From Monomorium pharaonis (lineage: Eukaryota; Arthropoda; Insecta; Hymenoptera; Formicidae), in contig NC_050473.1 in the NCBI RefSeq assembly GCF_013373865.1, forward strand, positions 3,286,001 to 3,350,000: a DNA stretch of 64,000 nucleotides, written 5' to 3'. Made by a program: the position numbers and the translations under genes. Below are positions 26,073 to 37,275 of the stretch, piece after piece. Each line of letters begins with the position of its first letter. The stretch's first letter is position 1. The notes under the pieces are model-generated. The model saw only the letters and a list, made by a program, of their open reading frames with translations, was not told the DNA's origin and ran no database searches.

Positions 26073-27067
26073 TTAATCTATTGGCGGATCTGTTTGAACC
26101 GTTTTATTTTCTACAGAACATCCTTTATTTAAGGAACCATATTTATTTGCAATATTTACTATTTCTCGAAGCGTGGCGTTTTCTTCTTTCAAAGAATGTA
26201 ACGTCTCCTTCTCCTTTAATTCATTTTCCTCATCTAAAGCAGCGGCTGTTTTCATCACGGCTGCCATTTCATTAATTTTTTCTGCTTGACTGGTTATTAT
26301 CTGTAAATTAATAAAATATGTATTAATAAAATATATACGAAAATATATATGTAATACATTTACATATATTTAAATGTATTAAATGTCTATTTGTTTTTTG
26401 CATTCTAATTTCCAAGAAATTAGATTAAATTAATAAGCAAATCTGTTTCATAAATAATGGAAAAATTTTAGGATTGCAAGAGTAATCATTATTATTATTA
26501 TTTGAGGCATTATCTGTTTATTATTTAAAACGGAAATATTTTTACTTACATTAGCATATTTTGAATTATGCATGGACGAATAATCAGTTTTGCTGAGACG
26601 TAATAAAGAGGCAGTTTGCTGTCGATATTTGGACATTATAAGCTCCAGCGCATTCTGATGATCTTCCAGTGCATTTCTCAACTCCTTATTCTCTGCTTGT
26701 ATTTCTCGCAAATGTTTGTTTTCCCTTTGGATTCCGGCAATCAACTGCAAGTGCGGTCTTTGCTTCGCTTCTGTATTTAAAATTTCTACTTCCTCTTGAT
26801 ACTATAACATAAAAGCAATTATATACATATAATAAGTATATAACAAATTATTTGTAATATTATAATACTAATAGTAATAATATAAGTTTATCCTTAGCAT
26901 TCAACATACATAATTATAAAGTATATATTTACCTGCTTCATGTTATCAATTTGTCCGCACACAGCTTCTACCTCACTTATCAAGGTATCTGCTGTATTCT
27001 CATGATCTGAAATTCGAATGACCAATTTTTTGGCATCCAATATAATCTGTTGAAATGTCAACGACAT
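26073..27067 (-). CDS. Fgop2: FGFR1OP2/SIKE-family coiled-coil protein, Fgop2 (204 aa, 3 coding exons)
   Basis: Coding exons in transcript order: 27067-26933, 26801-26550, 26300-26073 (135+252+228 nt, all phase 0, GT-AG). Seen: start MSLTFQQIILDAKKLVIRISDHE, a conserved core YQEEVEILN...RPHLQLIAGIQRENKHLREIQ, ENKELRNALEDHQNALELIM, SKYRQQ, then NEMAAVMKTA and a heptad-rich tail; the whole protein is coiled-coil and hydrophilic, with no membrane segment. Family knowledge: FGFR1OP2, SIKE and fly Fgop2 are small STRIPAK-complex subunits that link the PP2A-striatin complex to Hippo, cytoskeletal or TBK1/IKKe signalling. Length is close to SIKE (about 207 aa). An acceptor CAG sits immediately before the ATG, so the 5' UTR lies in upstream exon(s). 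The more upstream in-frame ATG would add an intronic stretch and was not used. Confidence 0.9.
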
Positions 27068-27899
27068 CTGCAAATAGATATAAAACTTTCTTATCCATAA
27101 AACACATGACATTATTTGATGATCAAATGTTCAGTTTAAATAATATTAATTCTCGGTAAAATAAGAGGAATAAAGATACAATAGCAAGTGATATAAATGT
27201 TTGTTCTTGTTTCTCAAGTTTTACATTAAGATCTGATAATACTTTTAATTTAAAACCAGATAAGATTGGTATTGCTTTACACATTAGACGAAATCAAACA
27301 ATTCCATCTTGATGCCTTTCACATTCGACCTGGATGATGCACGTGATTTTCCCCCCTTCGCACCAATGTCTTTCGATCGCATTCAGATTTTACTCGAATG
27401 TATCGCGAGCAGGGAAGTGCCTTTTGGACGCGTCCTCCAGGTAGAAGAGGCTGAGTAAGTCGTCGTCGTCATAGTCATCATCATTGTCGGCTTTTCGAAC
27501 GGCATGTGTGCTCGACGTGGACGGTCGGGGTACTCACCTTTCGGGGAAGGCGATTCGCCAGACTCAACGATGGCACGCGATCCCGTAGCGCGTTCGGCGC
27601 ATCCGATTAGTCGCCGGTGCCGAGGTTATACGCGAGGTCACGTCGTTCGTGTCGCCAAGGCTTGATTCGTCCCCGACGAGGGCTGTCCTGCTTGCCGTGC
27701 GGTGATGTGGTTCCTTCTTCTCAACACCCTCGCTGTGTACATGCCATTCCACTCCGCGAGGTCGGGGTACACGTACATGCATACATACATCAGCTGTGTG
27801 ACGCCACGAAGTACTCGCGCATGACGTGACAGTGATAGCATATGCGAATAGCCGTCACAGACTTCAAATGGTAGACTGATAACTCCCCTTGACTGCATT

Positions 27900-28033
27900 C
27901 AGCGAAGAATATAGCGGTGGAAAATGTTGTAAAATTCTTTTATATGATTGGTTTATATATTTAGATCCAACAGGAACTAAGAGCAAGAACCAATCGTGTT
28001 GGAGAATTTTACACATCGCTACATTCTTCGTTG
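27900..28033. repeat. Hairpin MITE-like element upstream of Fgop2
   Basis: CAGCGAAGAATATAGCGGTG and TGTAAAATTC on the left pair with GAATTTTACACATCGCTACA TTCTTCGTTG on the right. The inner part shares CAAGAACCAATC with the 15.4-kb hairpin. It lies between candidate Fgop2 5' exons. Confidence 0.65.
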
Positions 28034-28365
28034 AAGAGAGGAATTTGCGAGCGGTCATCGCGTCGTTTTAGGCGTTTTCATTTATCAGCGCCTCTATGTG
28101 CACAAAATGTGCACATTGAACTACGTAGTCAAATATCTATGAATCCCGTAGGTAATGTGAATGACTTTTTGGGTCTCTTCTATGCTATGTCTACGTTTAA
28201 TTATTTGGTTTTGTTTCATGCTATACCCGTAAATTTTACAATTATATGCATTCATATTTAAATCTGTTTTATGCAAATGTGCATAATCGTGTTCTATAAA
28301 TGTGCAATACCACATATACATGATCATATAGATTCAAATAATTGATTTGATAAAAATTCACTCAC

Positions 28366-28411
28366 CGATTGTTGTCGCTGCTCCTGCTACATTCCTTTTC
28401 CGGTTTTGATT
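28366..28411 (-). other. Candidate 5' non-coding exon of Fgop2
   Basis: On the minus strand this 46-nt segment is preceded by TTTTCAG and followed by the strong donor GTGAGT. A further upstream donor (GTATTA) ends at about 28505, and another GTGAGT donor lies at 27537 (exon edge 27538). These fit alternative first exons leading to the acceptor directly before the Fgop2 ATG. An upstream ATG ATG just before 28505 would read through this exon but out of frame with the Fgop2 start, so it would be a uORF. Inferred from splice-site strings only. Confidence 0.3.
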
Positions 28412-29707
28412 CTGAAAATGTGATAAATATTATTCCTAAACTCAAACACAAAAGCAGGTAAAGAAATGTATCACTTGAAAAAATAGTATATATTTATTAA
28501 TACCAAGTCGCTCCATGGATGGCCGCTTTCTGCTGACATCATCCTGCTATTCTCGAACCGCACATTAATAACGATCGTCCAATACTTTATTCGGCACTCC
28601 CGATATTATGGATAATACATCACACACGAGTAAAACGTAAACCGCGCGCGAGAATTTCACTTGGCGCGACCGTTACATTTGAAAAAATACGTGAAAAGGA
28701 CGGTTCGTCTGATTCGCGGCGAAAATCAACATGGCACGAAAGTGGAGTGACGTCACGTAACTTCGTGGAAACACAGGCCGAGGAAAGCGGTGAGAAAACC
28801 GTTTGAATGAAAATTACGCGCCGAGATACAACGAACGGAGATAAATTCGTTTCGAGAATTTCGTATGCTCGCACGACGACTAGTAGCACTTCACTTCACT
28901 TAATTGGCACTCGGGATATTCTACCGAACGTATCCCCTTCGAGAAAACACTTTGCTCGAACACGCACGCGAACACTTCACTCGAAACCGAAGGCCTCGAA
29001 ACATCGGCCCTTATTGTTGCAAGTATCGCATTCAAATGTAGCGTCTCGATTCGCGGACCAATTTCAATTCGTCGACGGCTACGAACAAGTCCAGCGGGAG
29101 GACCAATCAACGCGGCGGCACGTCGTCCGCGTGAGTTTCTCGTCTCTGTCGATCGTCTGACACGGCTCCCGCACACGTCGAGGGGACGAGCTCTCTTCTC
29201 GGTTCGAATGATTTATTCGTTTGTTCCACGTATGAAGAAGTGCGAATTACTCGGCGGCCGAGGCGTCGATAACGGAACCGAGCTACAAGGCACAGCCGTC
29301 GCCGAGAACGTGAAGAAGGGGACGTGAGGAACCTGAAACGCACGCACGCACGCATGCACGTACGAACGAACGCATCGCGGATACGCACGACGTAGATGTC
29401 GACCAGCCCCTTGGTCGTTTCCACGAGATACGCGAGCAGCGGAAGTTTCGGGGGAGGGAAGAAGTTTCAGTCGTGTTGCTCCGCGGCGATACGACTAACG
29501 GCCACCAGAGGACAAGGACGACGGCGACGGCGTGGCTACGCGTGTTACGGGCAGAGTGTTACGGGACGTGTGATGTAAATAAACGCGCACGGTAGACGTC
29601 CGCGCGTTCCGGTAAGCGTCGACATCTGCACGACCCCCGCGACTCCCGCGTATTTCCGTGGCCGGAACGCGCTATCGAGAGAAAGGAGAGATAACGAATT
29701 GTGTGAG

Positions 29708-29729
29708 ATATATATACACACACATCTAC

Positions 29730-29774
<45 letters not shown>

Positions 29775-29776
29775 TG
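29708..29776. repeat. (TA)n / (CA)n microsatellite
   Basis: Alternating TA with short CA interruptions, within the GC-rich 5' region of the mei-P26-like gene. Confidence 0.9.
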
Positions 29777-29828
29777 TATCGACGCGACAACCGTTAGTCG
29801 CTCGCGCATACACAGAGGATCGCAAGCT

Positions 29829-29849
29829 GCGCGCGCGCGCGCGCGCGCG
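29829..29849. repeat. (GC)n dinucleotide tract
   Basis: About 21 bp of alternating G and C, about 500 bp upstream of the mei-P26-like start codon; a sequence with Z-DNA potential. Confidence 0.85.
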
Positions 29850-30359
29850 GGCTCTCATAGAAGGACAGAGGGATTTTTCCCCCTTTCCTCTTTCTCCGCT
29901 CTCGGCATACGCGCGTTTCTCAGTACGCGACGAGGATTTCCGATCGCGCGCTTGCGAGGCTCGACCCGGGAGTCAGGCTGGGAGCAATCTCGTGTTTTGT
30001 TTCTCGCGCGTCATACTCGCGCATACACGAACGCGTGTGTATGTGTGTCGACAGTACGATGTTTCGAGCGTCGCGCGCCTCGTGAGGATCCGAAAAATCT
30101 CTGTGGTCTCCTTTTCGTCCGTTCTCCTGGAGGAGGCGAAAAGAAGAGGAAGCAATAGGCAGCAGCGGAAGAACAGGGTGATCGAGGAAACGAGGAGTCC
30201 TCTCCCTCTCCTCCCTCCCTGCGACGATTATCCGTTGACCCTGTATCAGGCGTGAGAGATAGAAGGACGTCAGGACGTCTCCCTTCTCCCTTCTTCAACC
30301 ACCTTCTGCTTCTCCTCCTCCCTTCCGCCTTGTGACTCGCGCGCGGTCATCGTTGCAGG

Positions 30360-33300
30360 ATGGCATCGTCTACGGTAGCCGTTCCGTCCGGAGCCACCTC
30401 GGTGTCGATGTCGAACGGCGGCAGTGGTGGTGGCGGTGGCAGTAGTAGCGGTGGTGGTGGTGGTGGTGGCGGTGGTGGTGGTGATGATCGCGGTAGCAGC
30501 GACAGCAGTAACAGCAGCATCAGCAGCAACGGCGGCATCGTCGTCGGTACGGTTACTGGTACCGAGGAGCTCGACAGCGGCGATATATTTGGTGAATGTA
30601 GCAACGTCAACTCCGTTGGTGGCTATAACAGCAGCGGTGGTGGTGGCAACCCGGGTGATGCCCTGGAGGAGATCGCGTGTGGCAATGGAGAGGCCAGCAG
30701 CCAGGGCTGCGCCCTCTGTATGAGCAAGCTGTGCTCGCCCAGAGTGCTCTCCTGCCTGCACGTATTCTGTGAGGCTTGCCTGGACAAGCTGCTGATAGAT
30801 GAAGCTGGTGACTCAAAGGTAGGCTCGGTCATAAACTGTCCAGTATGCCACCAGGAGACTTCCGTTAGTTCTAAGGGCGCCGCGTCGCTCACGTGCGACT
30901 ATGTTCTCACCAACATATTGGATATGTCCGCTATTGAGAACATGGCAGTATTGTGTACCTCCTGTAAGGCCAAAGAGAGCGCTGTGGCACGTTGCTCGGA
31001 TTGCGCCAATTTCCTGTGCCCAAACTGCAACACGGCGCATCAGTTCATGCGCTGCTTCGAGCATCACAAAGTAATTGCCTTTGAAGATTTGAAGCAATCC
31101 AACGAAGCTATCCCGATACACAAACCAATATTTTGTGAGTCCCATCCTGCTGAGAATATGAAGTTCTACTGTCACACATGCCAGGTAAGAGGCCGATTTT
31201 CTAATAATTCTGTATATTTGATATAATTGTTGCTTGGCATTTTTTAGTATTCTTAGAAGCTCAAAATTATCTTGCCATTAGTGCTTAAATAATACTATAG
31301 AATTAAATTACAAATATAGCTATATGTTGGTTTCTTTTCAAAATGCATTTTGAAACAGTTTTAAGATTTATAAAAGATTCTAAATATGATGCATTTAATT
31401 CTATATTTTTATATAATTCTATGTAGTATATTTTATATAGAATATTTTTTATATTGAAAAAAATTAATGTTAACTTTACTTTTAACCAATTTGTTTAAAT
31501 AATTTAGAAAATAAAATTAGGAAAATAAAATACTTTTAGAAAGAAAAATAAATAATTTGCAAAATAACTATTATAATATTATAATTATACTTATTATAAC
31601 AATATTATAATTATAATAATAATAATGATTAATATATTTTCCATAAAAAATACTTTTTTTTTTTTTAAATATAATTATATGTTGAAATGATTATGTTAGC
31701 CTTATTATGAATAGAATTTTTTAAGTAAAAGATGTTAAATTGTGTAATCAGGAACCCATTTGCAATGAATGTCTGCTTGTGGAACACAAAGCACCAGAGC
31801 ATCAGTACGAACGACTGACAGATGCAGAGCCACGACAGAAGGAAGAATTAATTAACTTGATGACTGAAAGTAAAGCAAAAATTACTGAATGTGATCAGGT
31901 TACGGGACAACTGGAGAATGCACTTAGTGAGCTGCAAGTACAACATGATCAAGCAAAAGACTTAATTATGGAGACTTTTCAAAGTTATAAGGCCATACTA
32001 GAGAAATGTAAAGACAATGCGCTAGTTGAGCTCGAGAAATTGCATTCAAACAGAGAACTTGAAATTATGGATGCTTTTCATGGGTATATATATTGTTTTC
32101 ATTTAATTATTTTTTGCTCATATATCAAAAATTGAGATAATTAAAAAAAGAAGATAAAAAATATAAGTAGAAGATGATGGATATAATTTTATGAAAACAT
32201 TTGTGATCACATTTGTGTTTGTTTAATGTTATGTTTAAAATTTTATTGCAGTGTTGAAAAGACTGCAGAAAAAATAGAAGACGCTTGTCGTTTCACTTCG
32301 AGATTACTGGAACATGGTGATGCAGTGGAAATCTTAGCACTTCGGCGTATTGTTGGAGCGCAGTTGATGAACTTGATAAAAAATACACCAAAACACAATA
32401 TAACATTCTCTATCGAATTTCAAACCGACTATAATCAATTCGAAAAAACTGTAAAGGTAATATAATATGCATAATCTGTAATATACTTTCTCCAATTATA
32501 TGTATCCTTGCATAATGTCTGTTTTGCGAAAAATTATTGCAGGAAGTATTTGGAAAATTTCACACTGAAAGTACATTAGAAGTGAAAACTCATCCTGAAC
32601 CAATCTCGACGGTGTCGGGCGTCTCTACAAATCAGCAAATGGTTCATACCACCTCAATGGGTTGTCCAAGTTCTATCAGCACAAGCTCTCCCATTTCCCT
32701 TCCCACATCTATGCAATCCTCTTTTGAAGGTGAGCCTTCATTTATTATTCCACCGACCTCAAGTCCTCAAAATATTCCTCCTCCACCACCTGTATCTCTT
32801 CCACCAGGTACAGTTCCTATCCATGGATTGACTAGCATTCAAGAGTACAATCTACAACAGCTGGCCAGTTTAGCAGAGAAGGTAGACATGGTGGACACTG
32901 GTGTAGTTGGACCCAGCTCAAATCCTAGTCCAACTCCGTCCTTCACTTTGGCAGATTTATTTACTGGAGATTTAAGTTCTACGAGTCATGCCATTAATAA
33001 TTTGCAAGCTCTTGCAAAATTAGGAAATACTCTTGGTAATCAAGGTAAGAGGTTTAATATTAAAGGTTCATGAATTCGTTGTAGTAATACCAATGTCCTC
33101 CCCTCTTATTTCTTCCAGACATAATCCCATACATTTCCAGATTTTCCCACAGATTCACAGGTACCTTAAGAACTATTGGTTCACGTTTTTAATTTTTTTT
33201 ATAGATATTTAATGCACAATTTATAGCTTTAATAATGCTGTATAATTTTTTTATACTGTTAATTTTATATATATTACGTCTACTTTTCTTAAAATTAAAA

Positions 33301-35526
33301 ATCTTTTATCTTGTGCGATATATTAAATATATTATTTTCTTTTAAATGACACTTTAAAACAAGTTTTTAAAATATATTTTGAAGAGGTAATGCAAACTAG
33401 TTTGAATATATTTTTTGCAAAATAATGGTTGACAGATATAAAGCGAGTTAAAGTAAAAAATTAATTTTTAAGTGCCAAGTTCTTGAATTGATTTACAAAA
33501 TACAGAATAACTTTTAAAGTTTGCAAAATTAGAATTGAATTTAGCATATTGTTTTATTTTAAAGTGTGATTAAAAAAATATATATACTTGCATTACAAGT
33601 ACATGTATTATTTATCCTCTAAAGTATTTGTATACAATTGAGAACTTATTAGCATATATTTAAAGATTATTGAAAGTTAATGTATTATTATTTCTATTAT
33701 TTATTATGTTGCGTTTATTACTTTGATATAGATCTTGGAAATACTACTATTAATGGCAGTGGTGGATTAGTATTGGGACGTGGACCTTCACCAGCCATTG
33801 TAGATAACCCAAACTTGGGTTCTTTGGCTGCCAATAGTTTATTAAATGGAGGTTTTCAATCATTGTCCTCTTCCACTTCACCGATACTTTCACAGGGTGC
33901 TGGTGAGATAATCTTATTTTTTTATAAAATATTGAAAAAAAGAAAATTTTACTTATCTCTGCATAACAATACATATTACATAATTATAGTTATATTTTAA
34001 ACAAAAAATTTAAGAAAATTTATCTCAGTGTTAGATATATAGTTACGTACATATAGGCTTATATCAATATTGATGTTTTATTTTTAGATGACTTAATAGG
34101 TGATTCTATGCATAATATGCCTGTAGTAGTAGGAAATACCGTTGCCAATCATGTAACCGGATCAGGAACAGGGAATTATCCTGCTCACCCAAGAACTCAA
34201 AATACAAAATTAACGCCTATGCATATCCGAAGCAAATTTGGACAATTAGGACCTAGTAAAGGACAGTTTAATTCGCCTCATGGATTTTGTCTGGGAACTG
34301 ATGAGGATATTATCGTTGCAGACACAAATAATCATAGAATTCAGGTATATGTATTCCATAACGTGTGCTAATAATAAATATTTTATTATAGAAAGATGTT
34401 TAAATTTATAAAAAAAGTTACGAATAATAACTTTATATAAATATCATGTATGATAATTCTAGATTTTTGATAAGACTGGTACCTTCAAATTTCAATTTGG
34501 TGTTCCTGGTAAAGAAGAGGGACAATTATGGTATCCTAGGAAAGTAGCCGTTATGAGAAATAATGGCAAATTTGTTGTATGCGATCGTGGAAATGAACGA
34601 TCTCGAATGCAAATATTTACGAAAAATGGTCACTTTATAAAGAAGATCGCTATTCGTTACATCGATATCGTAGCTGGCCTAGCTGTTACCAGCCAAGGTC
34701 ATATTGTGGCTGTTGACAGTGTGTCGCCAACTGTGTTCGTAATCAGTGATACAGGAGACCTTTTGAGGTGGTTTGATTGCAGTGACTATATGAGAGAACC
34801 GAGTGATATTGCTATCAGTGGTAAGTATAACTTTTTATTCCTAATAGGAATACCTGCAACAATGGAATAATTTAATTGTACAAATTTTTTAGGTAAAGAA
34901 TATTTTGTTTGCGACTTCAAAGGACATTGTGTTGTGGTGTTCAACGAAGAGGGTAAATTCCTGCGTCGCATTGGCTGTGAGAATGTAACAAACTTCCCGA
35001 ACGGGATTGATATTAGCGACGCAGGAGATGTATTAATTGGAGATTCACATGGCAATCGTTTCCATGTAGCTGTTTTCTCCAGAGCTGGCTCTTTAATATC
35101 AGAATTTGAATGTCCATATGTAAAGGTAAAGTATTATATTTTTTATGTATTAAGTTTACGCGCACAATTTTTTGTATAAAATGCAAATGTGAATTCTTTT
35201 AGAATATTTTTCAAAATAGATTTCTCTTTGATTTTTTACATATATTATTATTTTAAAGGATTACCAGTAATAATGAATTATTGTACTGGTCAGACTAAAA
35301 TAAATCTCAATTTATTAATATTTTATTTTATATGTATCTTACTATATTTTTTAATGAAGTATTTATATATGATTTTTAAAACTAATATTTTTTTTAAATA
35401 TTGCAATGTTATATCTTGTAGGTATCTCGATGTTGTGGTTTGAAAATAACTTCGGAAGGATATATTGTAACACTGGCCAAAAACAACCATCATGTCCTTG
35501 TATTAAACACTCTTTATATATTGTGA
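30360..35526 (+). CDS. mei-P26: TRIM-NHL RNA-regulatory protein, mei-P26-like (995 aa, 9 coding exons)
   Basis: Coding exons: 30360-31184, 31752-32083, 32252-32456, 32543-33044, 33732-33902, 34088-34344, 34463-34820, 34893-35125, 35422-35526; all introns are GT-AG and the sum is 2988 nt. Seen: a Gly/Ser-rich low-complexity N-terminus (about residues 10-60), a C3HC4 RING finger (residues 117-163, CALC...CLHVFC..C...CPVC), B-box 1 (about 199-236), B-box 2 (C259, H262, C271, C274, C279, C282, H287, H292; split by intron 1), a coiled coil (about 300-400), a Ser/Pro-rich linker, and a C-terminal six-bladed NHL propeller (about 726-993) with the signature IIVADTNNHRIQVFD. Family knowledge: TRIM-NHL proteins bind RNA through the NHL propeller and control translation or decay of target mRNAs in germline and neural stem cells. 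The intact RING and the lack of a filamin domain favour mei-P26 over brat (no RING in flies) and over TRIM71/wech. The first ATG is preceded by TTGCAGG and opens the longest frame. The exact orthologue name is inferred. Confidence 0.85.
33119..33160 (+). other. Candidate in-frame 42-nt microexon of the mei-P26-like gene
   Basis: Within intron 4, bounded by TTTCTTCCAG and donor GTACCT. Its length is a multiple of three, and it enters and leaves in phase 1 like the flanking exons, with no stop (would add DIIPYISRFSHRFT). Two further internal AG sites make alternative acceptors possible. Confidence 0.3.
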
Positions 35527-37218
35527 AGTGGCATCATACAAGTAAGTATGTTATAAACTTCCTCCTGCAAGTGGAAACTTTTTTGGAAACTGCTCTCAAC
35601 GAAAGATGGGAAAGGTATGCCCAAGGCATTACGTTCGAATATTGGGCCTATTGAAGCAATAGAAACAAGTGCAGCATGCAGCTTTAATAGTTGTAAAAAT
35701 ATAATGCGTCCCCGTTTTATGAAAGTAACAATGTTATGAAAACAAAAAGCAGAAAGATAATGTACGTCTCCGACCAAACAATATAATAGTAACTTAGCAA
35801 TTTGCATTTTGGTAAACTGCCAAAGTAAATTAAATTAACTAAGTGGAACCAGTTATAAAGAGAGAAGCAGTAAGCTATATCAACCAGTAAGAGCAACCAA
35901 CCAGCCAAGTTGGATCGCTTGTAGTAGAGAAAGCAATTTATAATGGCCTTCCGTCAAAATTGGTTGTTGTACATCATTTTTGACATGTCAGTATTTTAAG
36001 TATGTTTATAAATCAAATTATTCTAGTCTCTCCGACGAGCACTTTTCAATGCGCTGGTTTCGATTCGTGCTCGGAACAAGACGTTCTCGTCCTGATTTTT
36101 TATTAATCAAGGATGTTTGTCTTCTTAGTCCTAACTGATGCTTCAAGATGCATATAAATGCACATATTACGTTTGAAAAGGTTTTCTTTTAAGAGCTTCT
36201 AAGTAACTAATGAACTCAGCAGGATAAATAATTTCATAAATTTCACGACGAGAGGATCAAAATTTTTCGCTTAATAGAAAAAAAGAAAAAAAGAACGTTG
36301 CATGCTGCGAGGTAGTTGATAGTACTTCCTGCTCTTATCATATCGTATTTCTAAAGAAGAGAATGAAACAAATACTCCTCATTGCAGCAGGCGCGAAGCT
36401 CAGCAAGAGCGATGTTCCTGATTTCTTTCTGCGCGTTTAAAAAATGATAGTTGAGAACATAATATAAAAACAACGTTAATGTGCAAGGAATAGATTATGG
36501 TATGTTGAAAATCAAACATTTAATATCTTATATAAAAAAGTGTCGTACAGAAAAGATACTTTGAAAAAAAGTGAAATAATTATTTACACTTATGAGACAA
36601 ACGAGTAGATCCCATTTGTGCATTGTTAAAAATTAGACGAGACACATAATGGTTACAATATTTACTCAGGATGCTTTATTATGGTCCACCATATGAATAT
36701 GATATATATGCGTGTGTGAATTATTGGTTCGTGGTGCTAGTGAATAATGTATCCATACCATGTAAATGTATTTGTTATAAAATTACGGAAATCGTTCCCA
36801 CGCATTTTTTACAATGCGGAGGAGCGATTTTGCGTAATATATTATATAAGATTCGTAAGTACATAATATATACCACCGGTATATCATATAGGGACGATAC
36901 TTTATCTATGTAAAAAAAAAGGGATAACGTACAGTTTGCTAAACAACCTCTATTTATGTATATATAACATGATACACGAAAAAAACCACATAAGACACAT
37001 ACATATATAGAAATACACATATTTTTTAGGGTTGTTTACATGATCAGCCTTAAGATTTGATTGGACTAAAATGCAATGTGTATACAACATATACATCGGA
37101 TATTTGGCAGATTGCTACACTGTGTTACCTTACATTATCTACAATAACATTTAATTACAAATACTATCTTGCCATACCAAATGCTAGGTAGCACATCCAT
37201 ATATACATACATACATAC

Positions 37219-37271
<53 letters not shown>
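37219..37271. repeat. (TA)n microsatellite in the presumed 3' UTR
   Basis: About 26 TA units preceded by (CATA)n. Confidence 0.95.

Positions 37272-37275
<4 letters not shown>

Larger units (their letters stand above)
28420..30359. promoter_or_regulatory. CpG-rich 5' region of the mei-P26-like gene, shared with Fgop2
   Basis: GC- and CpG-rich sequence runs from about 28.6 kb to the mei-P26-like start codon, in contrast to AT-rich flanks. It contains a (TA)n tract, a (GC)n tract and several open frames on both strands without family similarity. It most likely holds the 5' UTR and promoter of the plus-strand gene and, at its left end, that of the minus-strand gene. No TSS could be fixed. Confidence 0.45.

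Noticed and set aside
29658..30158. 166-codon plus-strand frame upstream of the mei-P26-like start
   Set aside because: It is built on (TA)n and (GC)n tracts (Tyr-Ile and Ala-Arg repeats) and has no family features; more likely 5' non-coding sequence.
30270..30761. Minus-strand frames rich in Thr/Ala/Pro opposite the first mei-P26-like exon
   Set aside because: They are translations of the opposite strand of the Gly/Ser codon repeat and of the RING exon; no independent splice or start evidence.
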